This document shows positions 1-7,971 of a stretch of DNA of 64,000 nt, piece by piece. The translations under genes were made by a program, and so were the position numbers. Each line of letters begins with the position of its first letter. The first letter of the stretch is position 1. The notes below the pieces were generated by a model. That model searched no databases. It saw only the letters and a list, made by a program, of their open reading frames with translations, and was not told the DNA's origin. This DNA comes from Roseimarinus sediminis (GTDB lineage: Bacteria; Bacteroidota; Bacteroidia; Bacteroidales; Prolixibacteraceae), in NCBI RefSeq assembly GCF_050433125.1, contig NZ_JBNPXV010000007.1:124001-188000 (forward strand), given 5' to 3'.

Positions 1-1179
1 TATTTGTCACGTCCATCGCTTGAAGTGGTGGCAGTCAATTTTTCGACCTACGGTGCAAGCCTGGTTTTTCTCGATGAAAAGGGCCGTCCTTTAACACCTC
101 TTTATAACTACCTGAAACCTGTGGAAGAGCACATTGCTCACCGGCTGTTCGAAAAATATGGTGGTGAAGAGGAGTTTTGCCGGCAAACAGCAAGCCCTTC
201 GCTTGGTCTGCTTTTGAATTCAGGAATTCAAATTTTGTGGATGAAGGAAACCCGTCGTGAGCTCTTTGATCGTACGGCTTCCATCCTTCATTTTCCGCAG
301 TACCTTTCCTTTCTTTTTACCAACAAAGTGCTGGCCGAATCGACCTCGATTGGCTGCCACACCTATATGTGGAATTTCGATCAGAACAGCTATCATCGCT
401 GGCTGGCCGACGAAGAGATTGACCTGCCTGCGCCTGTAAGCAATACCCGTCTGGTCGAAGCCGAAGTGGATGGAAAGCATTTGAAGGTGGGCGTGGGCAT
501 ACACGACAGTTCGGCCTCACTCGTTCCTTACCTGATGGGCAGCGACGAACAATTTGTTCTGCTTTCAACCGGAACCTGGTGCATCAGCATGAACCCCTAC
601 AACGATGAGGTACTTACCGCCGATGAACTCCGCAATGACTGTCTGAACTACATCAATATTTACCAAAAGCCGGTTAAATCGGCACGCTACTTTATGGGTC
701 ACATTCACGATGTGAATGTTGAACGGATCAATACCCATTTTGGAGCTGCTGACGATGACTATAAAAAAGTGCTGTTGAGCAAGTCGCTGTTGGAGCAGCA
801 AATGAAATCGGGCCGCAAGGTATTCTTCAAAAAAGGCACCCCTGAAGGCTATCTCGATGAAGCCGCCGATCTGAACCTTTTTGCCGACTTCAACGAAGCC
901 TATCATCAGCTGATGTTCGATTTAAGCGACGAAACCATTCATTCACTGCAATTGGTCGTTCCCAAGCACGACAATGTAAGTGCACTCATTGTTTCGGGTG
1001 GCTTTGCCCGTAACCCGATATTCATGCAATACCTGGCAGCACGTTTTCCCGATAAAAAAGTGTACACCAGCGAAATCGACAATGCTTCGGCCCTGGGCGC
1101 CGCCATGGTTTGTGCCGAAGATGCACTGGGCCTTAGTAACTTAAAGCCCGATCTGGGTCTTCAACGCTGGGAAGTGTAA
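1..1179 (+). CDS. FGGY-family carbohydrate kinase, probable L-fuculokinase type (5' end cut by window)
   Basis: Sugar kinase of the FGGY (ASKHA-fold) family that would phosphorylate a ketose such as L-fuculose with ATP in the cytoplasm. The reading frame is open to the left edge, so the N-terminal phosphate-binding loop is missing and about 390 residues are visible. Seen: HDSS with a following proline-containing stretch at about residues 167-175 of the visible part, the STGTW phosphate-binding segment at 188-192, and a C-terminal VSGGFARNP adenosine-binding segment, all typical of the family. A LacI regulator, fucU and fucP follow on the same strand, which favours L-fuculose as substrate. The substrate is inferred from context; an L-rhamnulose or xylulose kinase is possible. 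No fucose isomerase is in the window and it may lie upstream. Confidence 0.85.
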   Translation, partial: YLSRPSLEVVAVNFSTYGASLVFLDEKGRPLTPLYNYLKPVEEHIAHRLFEKYGGEEEFCRQTASPSLGLLLNSGIQILWMKETRRELFDRTASILHFPQYLSFLFTNKVLAESTSIGCHTYMWNFDQNSYHRWLADEEIDLPAPVSNTRLVEAEVDGKHLKVGVGIHDSSASLVPYLMGSDEQFVLLSTGTWCISMNPYNDEVLTADELRNDCLNYINIYQKPVKSARYFMGHIHDVNVERINTHFGAADDDYKKVLLSKSLLEQQMKSGRKVFFKKGTPEGYLDEAADLNLFADFNEAYHQLMFDLSDETIHSLQLVVPKHDNVSALIVSGGFARNPIFMQYLAARFPDKKVYTSEIDNASALGAAMVCAEDALGLSNLKPDLGLQRWEV

Positions 1180-1250
1180 GCCTTTCATTGCCAATTTAAA
1201 GAGCTACTAAAAATATGTTGTAGAACAAGTGCCTTCTTTTTGACAGAGAG

Positions 1251-1281
1251 TTGCACACGTGTGCATAAACGTTTATTTTTG
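1251..1281 (+). promoter_or_regulatory. lacI-type gene promoter with two abutting palindromic operators
   Basis: Bacteroidota-type promoter: TTG at 1251-1253, 20 bases, then TATTTTTG at 1274-1281 (consensus TTTG-N19-21-TAnnTTTG). The spacer is filled by two perfect palindromes, TGCACACGTGTGCA (1252-1265) and ATAAACGTTTAT (1265-1276). Each has a central CG, as is usual for LacI-family operators. The position fits autoregulation by the LacI-family protein encoded just downstream. The sequences are seen; the binding is inferred. Confidence 0.6.
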
Positions 1282-1301
1282 CTTCGTTTTTATTTTTTAG
1301 C

Positions 1302-2312
1302 ATGAAGCGAATCACCATCAAAGACATTGCCAAAGCGTTGAACATGCATCATTCGACGGTATCGCGCGCCTTGCGTGATGAGAAGAGCATACACAGCGAA
1401 ACCCGCAGGAAGGTGTTGGCCTACGCGCGGGAGAACGGCTATCAGCTCAATCGCAATGCCCTGCATTTGCGGGGCGATGCCAGCAATGTCATCGGAGTGG
1501 TAGTGCCCAACATTCATCACAGTTTTTTTTCGAACTATGTAAGCACGGTAACCAACCTGGCTTTTGCGCAGGGCTATGTGGTTTCTGTTTTTCAGTCGAA
1601 CGAATCGGCGGCTCAGGAACGTCAGATTGCAAAAGCACTGATTCAGCAGAATGTAGCCGGAGTGATGGCCTCGGTGTCGATGGAAACCGCCGACGTGCAG
1701 CACTTTGAACAGCTAAAGAAATTTCATATTCCCCTGGTGTTGTTCGACCGGATCAGTCAGCAGCTGGAAGTGCCTTCGGTGGTACTAAATAATGCTGAAA
1801 TCGTGGAGAAAGCAGTCGGACTGCTGGTAGGGAAGGGCTTCCGCCGAATTGCCTACCTGTCGGGTACGCCGGTGACCAATGTTTTTCACGACCGCCAGCA
1901 AGGTTATCGCAATGCAGTGTCGAAGCTGACACCCGGTTTTGAAAAATGTGTGGCGCTGACCGGGGGCTTTACTGTTGAAAACGGGAAAGCGGCTTTCGAT
2001 GCCCTGATGAAGGAAAGCACAAGGCCCGATGCCCTGATTTGTGATTCCCACATCCTGATGCTGGCCGTGTTGATGAAGCTCAAAGAAGCTTCGCTGGTTC
2101 CGGGCAACGAGTTTGGGCTGGCAGCTTTTGGCGGAAACAACGATGTAAGCATGCTGTATCCCGGAATCATCAGCATCAGACAGCCTGAAGAAGCAATGGC
2201 CGGTGAAGCCTTTGAACTTTTAATGAAGGCCATGAATGGCGCAGACGAGAAGCCTGAAATAAAGATTTTTAAAGCAGATATATTTGAAATCAATTCAACT
2301 CATTCAAAATAA
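1302..2312 (+). CDS. LacI-family transcriptional regulator
   Basis: DNA-binding sugar-responsive regulator of 336 residues, a usual length for the family. The N-terminal helix-turn-helix (about residues 3-50, with IKDIAKALNMHHSTVSRAL) is followed by a periplasmic-binding-protein-like effector domain from about residue 60 (VIGVVVPNIHHSFF). It lies between the sugar kinase and the fucose mutarotase gene, 6 bases before fucU, so it is probably co-transcribed with fucU and controls the fucose block. Palindromes in its own promoter suggest autoregulation. The effector is not visible from sequence; L-fucose or a phosphorylated intermediate is an inference from neighbours. Confidence 0.9.
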   Translation: MKRITIKDIAKALNMHHSTVSRALRDEKSIHSETRRKVLAYARENGYQLNRNALHLRGDASNVIGVVVPNIHHSFFSNYVSTVTNLAFAQGYVVSVFQSNESAAQERQIAKALIQQNVAGVMASVSMETADVQHFEQLKKFHIPLVLFDRISQQLEVPSVVLNNAEIVEKAVGLLVGKGFRRIAYLSGTPVTNVFHDRQQGYRNAVSKLTPGFEKCVALTGGFTVENGKAAFDALMKESTRPDALICDSHILMLAVLMKLKEASLVPGNEFGLAAFGGNNDVSMLYPGIISIRQPEEAMAGEAFELLMKAMNGADEKPEIKIFKADIFEINSTHSK

Positions 2313-2318
2313 AAGAAG

Positions 2319-2759
2319 ATGTTAAAAGGAATTTCACCATTAATCAGTCCCGAATTACTGAGTGTACTGGCCCGCATGGGGCATGGCGACGAAATTGTGC
2401 TGGCCGATGCCCACTTTCCCGGCGAATCGTTTAACGGCAGGGTTCTGAGAGCCGACGGGCTGAAGATTGCCGACCTGCTGGCTGCCATTTTACCCCTGTT
2501 CGAACTCGACTCTTATGTCGACCATCCGCTGGTGATGATGGCTGCCGTTGAAGGCGATACCCTCGACCCGGAAGTACAAAAAAGCTACGTAAACAGCATT
2601 CAGAAAAGCAATCCCGATGCTGCTCCCATCGAACGGATCGATCGCTTTGCCTTTTACGAACGCACCAAAACTGCTTTTGCAGTGGTAATGACCGGCGAAA
2701 CAGCCAAGTACGGCAACATTCTGCTAAAAAAAGGGGTAACGCCTTTGGGGAATGAATAA
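2319..2759 (+). CDS. fucU: L-fucose mutarotase (RbsD/FucU family)
   Basis: Interconverts the alpha and beta anomers of L-fucose so that uptake and isomerisation are not limited by spontaneous mutarotation. The protein is 146 residues, the normal family length, and starts with the family signature MLKGISPLISPELL. It contains MGHGDEIVLADAHFP at about residues 21-35, including the catalytic histidine, and ends with a GET.kYgNilLKKG segment. It starts 6 bases after the LacI-family gene and is followed, after a repeat-rich spacer, by the fucose symporter. Family assignment is firm; D-ribose specificity (RbsD) is less likely given the FucU-type sequence and fucP next door. Confidence 0.93.
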   Translation: MLKGISPLISPELLSVLARMGHGDEIVLADAHFPGESFNGRVLRADGLKIADLLAAILPLFELDSYVDHPLVMMAAVEGDTLDPEVQKSYVNSIQKSNPDAAPIERIDRFAFYERTKTAFAVVMTGETAKYGNILLKKGVTPLGNE

Positions 2760-2760
2760 T

Positions 2761-3036
2761 GGATAATTGAAAATGAATAATTGATAATTGACAATGGATA
2801 ATGATGCTTGTTATTGCTTAATCACTATACTTTTTCCTAAATGACCAATGACCAATGACTTTTTCTAAATGACTAAGGCCTGCTCAAACCACGCTATAGC
2901 GTAATTCAATTCACTCTATAGAGTAGTTTTAATGAGCGAACGAACTAGCAAGTTGATTACTAAATATCTAATAATCAATGCCAACTAACCAATAACTTAA
3001 TGGCCAATAACTTAATGACTCTTTTAATGACTTCAA
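2761..3036. repeat. Repeat-rich spacer between fucU and fucP
   Basis: The 295-base spacer holds no gene. It contains a degenerate (GATAATTGA)n run at about 2761-2806, then runs of the unit AATGACCAATGACT at about 2840-2872 and again around 2975-3036. Two perfect palindromes lie between these runs and are listed separately. Similar AATGACC-type runs occur before the aldo/keto reductase, the aldolase/SDR and the apgM-like gene in this window. Confidence 0.7.
2891..2924. promoter_or_regulatory. Paired palindromic operator candidates upstream of fucP
   Basis: Two perfect 12-base palindromes, ACGCTATAGCGT (2891-2902) and ACTCTATAGAGT (2913-2924), share the pattern ACnCTATAGnGT. Their centres are 22 bases apart, about two helical turns. 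They lie about 130 bases before the fucP start, in a spacer with no clear TAnnTTTG box. This suggests binding of a dimeric regulator at two adjacent sites. The regulator is unknown: the pattern differs from the palindromes in front of the LacI-type gene. Confidence 0.5.
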
Positions 3037-3054
3037 CATAACGAAACATTCACT

Positions 3055-4353
3055 ATGACAACGAAACCTGTATTAGTCGAAAAAAAATATTTGCTGGCCT
3101 TCATCATTGTAACGAGTTTGTTTGCACTGTGGGGCTTTGCCAACGACATCACCAACCCGATGGTGGCGGCTTTTCGCACCATCATGGAAATATCGAATGC
3201 CAAAGCAGCCATGATCCAGTTTGCCTTTTACGGAGGCTATGCCACCATGGCCATTCCGGCAGCCCTTTTCGTGCGTAAATTCAGTTACAAGAAGGCCATC
3301 ATTGTCGGACTGGCACTGTATGCCACCGGCGCCCTGCTTTTTTATCCGGCAGCCCGTTTTGAGCAGTTTGGCTTTTTCCTGGCTTCGCTTTACATTCTCA
3401 CCTTCGGACTGGCCTTTTTGGAAACTACGGCCAATCCCTACATCCTGTCGATGGGCGACGAAGTCACTTCAACCCGACGGTTGAATCTGGCACAGTCGTT
3501 CAATCCCCTGGGATCGATTCTGGGCATGTTTGTGGCCTCGAATGTCATCCTGGCTGCGCTTGATTCGGAAAAGCGCAGTGCAACAGGCGAATTGCTTTTC
3601 GACAGCATGAGTGTGGCCGAGAAAGCCATTGTGAGGACCAACGATCTGGCCATCATCCGCAATCCCTATGTGATTCTGGGGCTGGTGGTACTGGGCATGA
3701 TTGTGGTATTTTTGGTGACCAAAATGCCCAAAACCCGCACCGACGATCCCAACTCTTCGGCCATCGACTCGATGAAACGTCTGTTGAAAAACAAGGTGTA
3801 CATGCAGGGCGTTATGGCCCAGGTGTTCTATGTGGGCGTTCAGATTATGTGTTGGACTTTCATCATTCATTATGCCGAAAACCTGGGGGTTCCCAAGGCA
3901 ACAGCGCAAAAATACAACATTGTGGCCATGGCCATGTTCATCAGTTTCCGCTTTATCAGCACCTGGCTCATGAAGTATTTCAATTCACGTCGGCTGCTCA
4001 TGGTCTTTGCCATTGGGGGTATACTCACCATTTCGGGAACCATCTTCATTCAGGGCATGACCGGACTGTACTGTCTGGTAGCTACCTCGGCCTTCATGTC
4101 GCTGATGTTTCCCACCATTTATGGTATTGCGCTCGAAGGCATTGGCGAGGATGCCACGCTGGGTGCAGCCGGACTGGTAATGGCCATTGTAGGCGGGGCG
4201 TTGATGCCTCCTTTGCAGGGCTTCATCATCGACTTTGGAACCATTGCAGGAATGCCCGCAGTTAATTTCTCGTTTATACTGCCGCTGATCTGTTTCATGG
4301 TCATTGCCTGGTACGGATACCGCTCGATGAAGCGTTACAGGGTAAATTTATAA
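3055..4353 (+). CDS. fucP: L-fucose:proton symporter (MFS)
   Basis: Inner-membrane proton-coupled sugar transporter of 432 residues with about 12 hydrophobic segments, the size of E. coli FucP. The signature WGFANDITNPM puts an aspartate at residue 31, and FLETTANPYI puts a glutamate at residue 123. These match the Asp and Glu known from FucP to take part in proton coupling and sugar binding. It follows fucU and precedes two oxidoreductases in the same orientation (11 bases to the next gene). Related FGHS-type permeases can carry glucose or galactose, but the fucU neighbour supports L-fucose. Confidence 0.9.
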   Translation: MTTKPVLVEKKYLLAFIIVTSLFALWGFANDITNPMVAAFRTIMEISNAKAAMIQFAFYGGYATMAIPAALFVRKFSYKKAIIVGLALYATGALLFYPAARFEQFGFFLASLYILTFGLAFLETTANPYILSMGDEVTSTRRLNLAQSFNPLGSILGMFVASNVILAALDSEKRSATGELLFDSMSVAEKAIVRTNDLAIIRNPYVILGLVVLGMIVVFLVTKMPKTRTDDPNSSAIDSMKRLLKNKVYMQGVMAQVFYVGVQIMCWTFIIHYAENLGVPKATAQKYNIVAMAMFISFRFISTWLMKYFNSRRLLMVFAIGGILTISGTIFIQGMTGLYCLVATSAFMSLMFPTIYGIALEGIGEDATLGAAGLVMAIVGGALMPPLQGFIIDFGTIAGMPAVNFSFILPLICFMVIAWYGYRSMKRYRVNL

Positions 4354-4363
4354 AGAAAGCAGC

Positions 4364-5401
4364 ATGAAGAAAGCAGTTTTAACCGGCATCGACCGGATTG
4401 AAATGATCGAAGCTCCCCGTCCTGTATTGATGGATGACAAAGATGTGCTAATCCGCATGAAAGCGGTGGGCGTGTGTGGCTCCGACATCCATTATTATGC
4501 CACCGGCCGCATTGGCAGTCAGGTGGTGCAGTATCCCTTTGCGGTGGGGCACGAAGGAGCGGGCATTGTTGAAGAAGTGGGTCCGGCTGTTACTTCGCTC
4601 AAGGTGGGCGATTTGATTGCAGTGGAACCCTCGATGGCCTGCGGGCATTGTGACCAGTGCCTGGCCGGCCGGCCCCATACCTGCCGGAACAATCGCTTTT
4701 TGGGCTGTCCGGGCCAGATTGAAGGCAATCTGGCCGAGTTCATTGTGATGCCCGAAGAACAATGCCTCTTGCTGAGCGAGCCCCTGTTGGCCGAACACGG
4801 TGCCACTTCCGAACCGCTGGCCATCGGATTGTATGCCGTTCGTCAGGCAGCCCTGAAAGCCGACGATCGTTGCGGCATCATTGGTTTTGGGCCCATCGGA
4901 ATGAGCGTATTGCAAATGGCACGGGCTAGGGAAGTGAAACAACTGTTTGTTTCAGAAAAAATTGAAGAGAGAAGGAAGATGGCCGATCAAAACGGAGCCT
5001 TTTGGACCGGCAATCCGCTGAAGGAAAGTATCCGCAGGGGAATTGAAAAAAGCGTACCCGAACTCCTCGACGTGGTGTTTGAGTGCAGTGGCGATCAGGA
5101 AGCCCTTGATACGGCCATCGAAATAGCCAAACCCGGTGGGAAAATTGTGATGATCGGCATTCCGGAGTTCGACCGCTGGAGTTTCAGTGCCGATGTAGCC
5201 CGTCGCAAAGAGCTGAGCTTCATCAATATCAGACGGCAGAACAATTGTACCCACGATACCCTGAAAATGATGGAAGAAGGCCTGGTTGACGGTTCGGCCA
5301 TGATTACCCACCATTTCGCTTTCGATCGGGTAGCCGAAGCCTTCGATCTGGTCAAAAACTACCGCGACGGGGTGATGAAGGCGATGATTGAGTTTGAATG
5401 A
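4364..5401 (+). CDS. Zinc-dependent alcohol dehydrogenase (sorbitol/threonine dehydrogenase-like)
   Basis: Medium-chain NAD(P)-dependent dehydrogenase of 345 residues. Catalytic zinc ligands are visible as C38 (CGSD), H63-E64 (GHEGAG), and the structural zinc site as C93, C96, C99 and C107 (CGHCDQC...C). The Rossmann motif GFGPIGMSVL lies at about residues 168-178. It probably acts on a polyol or sugar in the fucose block, being only 10 bases behind fucP. The exact substrate (L-fucose, L-fuconate-derived compound, L-iditol) cannot be told from sequence. A repeat-rich spacer separates it from the aldo/keto reductase gene. Confidence 0.85.
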   Translation: MKKAVLTGIDRIEMIEAPRPVLMDDKDVLIRMKAVGVCGSDIHYYATGRIGSQVVQYPFAVGHEGAGIVEEVGPAVTSLKVGDLIAVEPSMACGHCDQCLAGRPHTCRNNRFLGCPGQIEGNLAEFIVMPEEQCLLLSEPLLAEHGATSEPLAIGLYAVRQAALKADDRCGIIGFGPIGMSVLQMARAREVKQLFVSEKIEERRKMADQNGAFWTGNPLKESIRRGIEKSVPELLDVVFECSGDQEALDTAIEIAKPGGKIVMIGIPEFDRWSFSADVARRKELSFINIRRQNNCTHDTLKMMEEGLVDGSAMITHHFAFDRVAEAFDLVKNYRDGVMKAMIEFE

Positions 5402-5403
5402 GA

Positions 5404-5500
5404 GAATGAAAGAATGAGAGTCTAACAACTTAATGACCAATAACTTCTTACTTAATGACTTTTTCAATGACTTCTTTCTTAATGACTTTTTAATGACTTA
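5404..5500. repeat. AATGACT-type tandem spacer repeat
   Basis: The spacer between the dehydrogenase and the aldo/keto reductase consists largely of degenerate copies of the word TTAATGACT, mixed with CCAATAACTT and GAATGAGAGAATGAAAG. It has no coding content and is similar to runs at 2840-3036, 17740-17850 and 54400-54484. Confidence 0.7.
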
Positions 5501-5506
5501 AAACAT

Positions 5507-6490
5507 ATGATAGATCCAAACAAAGTACCAAAAAAGAAGCTGGCCAACGGGATGGAGATTCCGGTAATTGGCCTGGGAACTTTTGGTTCCGACAATTACA
5601 CGGCCGATGAAATTGCTTCGGCAGTTGATTTTGCCGTACGAAACGGTTACCGGCACATCGACTGTGCTTCGGTGTACATGAATGAGAAGGAGATCGGGCA
5701 GGCACTGAAAAAGCTGCTCGACGAAAAAGTGGTGAAGCGCGAAGAACTATGGATTACCTCCAAGGTATGGAACGACATGCACGGCGATGGAGAAGTAATT
5801 GCTTCGTGTAAACAAAGCCTTGAGGACCTGCAGCTCGACTACCTCGATTTGTACCTGGTTCACTGGCCTTTTCCGAATTTTCATGCACCCGGCTGCGACG
5901 GCGATGCGCGCAATCCCGATTCGAAACCCTACATTCATGAGGACTACATGGCCGTTTGGCGACAAATGGAGCAGCTCGTCGACATGGGCCTGGTAAAATC
6001 GATCGGGACATCGAACATGACCATTTCCAAACTGGAACTGCTGCTGCGCGATGCCCGCATCAAACCGGTGGTGAACGAGATGGAACTTCATCCGCATTTT
6101 CAACAGCCCGAGCTTTTTTCCTTTGTTGTTGAAAACGACATGGTTCCCATCGGCTATTCGCCCATTGGTTCTCCCAAGCGGCCTGAGCGTGACCGTACTG
6201 CAGCCGACACGGTAGATATTGAAGATCCGATCGTGGTGAAGATTGCCGAACGGCTGGGAGTACATCCTGCCGTGGTGTGCATCAAATGGGGTGTTCAACG
6301 GGGTGAAGTGGTGATCCCGTTTTCGGTTACTCCGTCAAAAATGCTGGGCAACCTTCAGGGGGTGATGGGTGAGCCCATTACGGATCAGGAAATGAACGAA
6401 CTGGCAACGATCGACAAAAAATGCCGCCTTATTAAGGGCCAGGTATTTTTATGGGAAGGCGCCAAAGGATGGGAAGATTTGTGGGAGTAA
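5507..6490 (+). CDS. Aldo/keto reductase
   Basis: NAD(P)H-dependent reductase of the aldo/keto reductase superfamily (TIM barrel), 327 residues. The full catalytic tetrad can be read: D52 and Y57 in HIDCASVY, K86 in WITSKVW, H119 in LYLVHWPF. The C-terminal half carries the cofactor region (IPFSVTPSKMLGNL). It follows the fucose symporter and dehydrogenase on the same strand, so a role in reducing an aldehyde such as lactaldehyde, or a sugar, is plausible. The substrate is unassigned. The start at the ATG directly after the repeat spacer gives the normal N-terminus (KLANGMEIPVIGLGTFG). Confidence 0.9.
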   Translation: MIDPNKVPKKKLANGMEIPVIGLGTFGSDNYTADEIASAVDFAVRNGYRHIDCASVYMNEKEIGQALKKLLDEKVVKREELWITSKVWNDMHGDGEVIASCKQSLEDLQLDYLDLYLVHWPFPNFHAPGCDGDARNPDSKPYIHEDYMAVWRQMEQLVDMGLVKSIGTSNMTISKLELLLRDARIKPVVNEMELHPHFQQPELFSFVVENDMVPIGYSPIGSPKRPERDRTAADTVDIEDPIVVKIAERLGVHPAVVCIKWGVQRGEVVIPFSVTPSKMLGNLQGVMGEPITDQEMNELATIDKKCRLIKGQVFLWEGAKGWEDLWE

Positions 6491-6617
6491 GTCGCCAGTC
6501 CGCCAGCCAGTCCGGGAACAGTTTCAAGGAAATCGCCTGATGACAAGCAGTTTTGTGAAATATCTTTTTGTTGATGATTTGAAATCATTGTAATTGCTGA
6601 ATTATTGTCGCTTAGTT

Positions 6618-6696
6618 AAGGCCAACGGCCTTCAAGCATCAGCGCAGGGCATCGCCCTGTGTATTTAAAATAAGACATAAGAAGCCCCAAAGGGGC
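6618..6696. repeat. Three-hairpin triloop cluster, copy 1
   Basis: Three short perfect hairpins with 3-base loops stand in a row: AAGGCC-AAC-GGCCTT (6618-6632), CAGGGC-ATC-GCCCTG (6645-6659), GCCCC-AAA-GGGGC (6684-6696). The rest of the 288-base spacer is AT-rich and non-coding. A second cluster with the same layout is at 16358-16438, and both precede a gene with a proline/glycine leader. It resembles REP-type palindromic repeats; no RAYT transposase gene is in the window. Confidence 0.75.
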
Positions 6697-6778
6697 GAAA
6701 GAATTCCTGACCAGGCGACATTAATATCGTTAAAAGCTAATTTGTATTAAATAAGTAATCGATAAAATAAAAACAATT

Positions 6779-7891
6779 ATGACTAATAAAAACAATAATG
6801 CACTTACCCAAACTCCCCCTTTAGGGGGTGGGGGGTTAATGTCCGCAGCCTTTTTGCCGGGCAACAGCACGGTTGAATTGAAGGAAGTAGAAATACCTGT
6901 TCCGGGTCACGGACAGGTGTTGGTACGTACCAAATCGTCGACCATTTGTGGAAGCGACATACGTGCCATTTACCGTGAACACCTGGGGAAAGGGCCCGAG
7001 GCCTACCAGAACAAAATTGCCGGTCATGAACCCTGCGGTCAGATTGTACAATGCGGACCGGGCATGAAACGCTTTAAGGAAGGCGACCGGGTGATCCTTT
7101 ACCATATCTCGGGCTGCGGTGTTTGCAACGATTGCCGCCGTGGTTATATGATTTCGTGCAGCAGCCCGCACCGTGCAGCATATGGATGGCAGCGCGACGG
7201 GGGCATGGCTCCTTACATTGTGGCCGATGAAAAGGATTGTGTACTGCTCCCCGATGAACTGACCTATACCGACGGGGCACAGGTAGCCTGTGGTTTTGGT
7301 ACGGTGTACGAAGGGCTCGAGAAAATAGGAGTATCGGGCAACGATGCCGTTTTGGTCGTTGGTTTAGGCCCGGTTGGCCTGGCAGCGCTCATGCTGGCTA
7401 AGGCCATGGGCGCCAACAAACTGGTGGGCGTCGATACGGTGCAGGAACGTTGCGACATTGCCAAAAAGTTGGGACTGGCCGATGAGGTCTTTGTTTCGGG
7501 CCCCGATACACTCGAAAAGGTGAAGGCAGTAACTTATCAGGGCAAAGGTTTTGAACGCACGGTCGACTGCTCTGGTAACACCCACGGACGCCAGTTGTGT
7601 ATAAGGGCTACCCGCCAGTGGGGTAAAATGGTAATGATTGGTGAAGGCGGTACAGTGGAATTCAATCCAAGCCCCGACATTATTCACGACCAGATTACCA
7701 TTTACGGATCGTGGGTCACCAACATCTGGCGCATGGAAGAGCTGGTAGAACGACTCGTTCGCTGGGGCATCCATCCCGAAGAGCTGGTAACGCACCGCTT
7801 TACCCTTGAGCAGGCTGATAAAGCCTACGAGCTGATGAACGAAGGGAAATGCGGCAAGGTGGCCGTGGTTTTCGACGAAGAAGTAAAATAG
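6779..7891 (+). CDS. Zinc-binding dehydrogenase with repeat-derived N-terminal leader
   Basis: Medium-chain alcohol dehydrogenase, 370 residues from the first ATG. Zinc ligands are C57 (ICGSD), H83-E84 (GHEPCG), and C113, C116, C119 and C127 for the structural zinc. The Rossmann motif GLGPVGLAALMLA follows at about residue 200. The first 20 residues (MTNKNNNALTQTPPLGGGG) are outside the family fold and are encoded by a G/C palindrome at 6813-6835. A second ATG at 6839 (MSAAFLPG) directly after the palindrome would give a normal-length enzyme and may be the real start. A strong terminator follows at 7914-7948. The substrate is likely a sugar, polyol or sugar acid and cannot be set from sequence. 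Confidence 0.85.
   Translation: MTNKNNNALTQTPPLGGGGLMSAAFLPGNSTVELKEVEIPVPGHGQVLVRTKSSTICGSDIRAIYREHLGKGPEAYQNKIAGHEPCGQIVQCGPGMKRFKEGDRVILYHISGCGVCNDCRRGYMISCSSPHRAAYGWQRDGGMAPYIVADEKDCVLLPDELTYTDGAQVACGFGTVYEGLEKIGVSGNDAVLVVGLGPVGLAALMLAKAMGANKLVGVDTVQERCDIAKKLGLADEVFVSGPDTLEKVKAVTYQGKGFERTVDCSGNTHGRQLCIRATRQWGKMVMIGEGGTVEFNPSPDIIHDQITIYGSWVTNIWRMEELVERLVRWGIHPEELVTHRFTLEQADKAYELMNEGKCGKVAVVFDEEVK
6813..6835. repeat. C5/G5 palindrome at the 5' end of the dehydrogenase gene
   Basis: CTCCCCC-TTTA-GGGGG followed by a second G run. In the frame of the dehydrogenase it reads TPPLGGGG. A related motif is at 16492-16520 (reading NPPFWGGLGG), and a further copy lies in a non-coding position at 16258-16275. 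Confidence 0.7.
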
Positions 7892-7913
7892 AACATTTCA
7901 GTAGTTATATAAA

Positions 7914-7948
7914 AAAATGGCGGACCATGAAGGTTCGCCATTTTTTTT
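7914..7948 (+). terminator. Rho-independent terminator
   Basis: A 13-base stem (7914-7926 with 7932-7944, one G-T wobble) and 5-base loop, followed by a T run. It lies 22 bases after the dehydrogenase stop codon and closes the fucose block. Confidence 0.85.
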
Positions 7949-7971
7949 GAACTTATGTTGAAAAACTGTAG

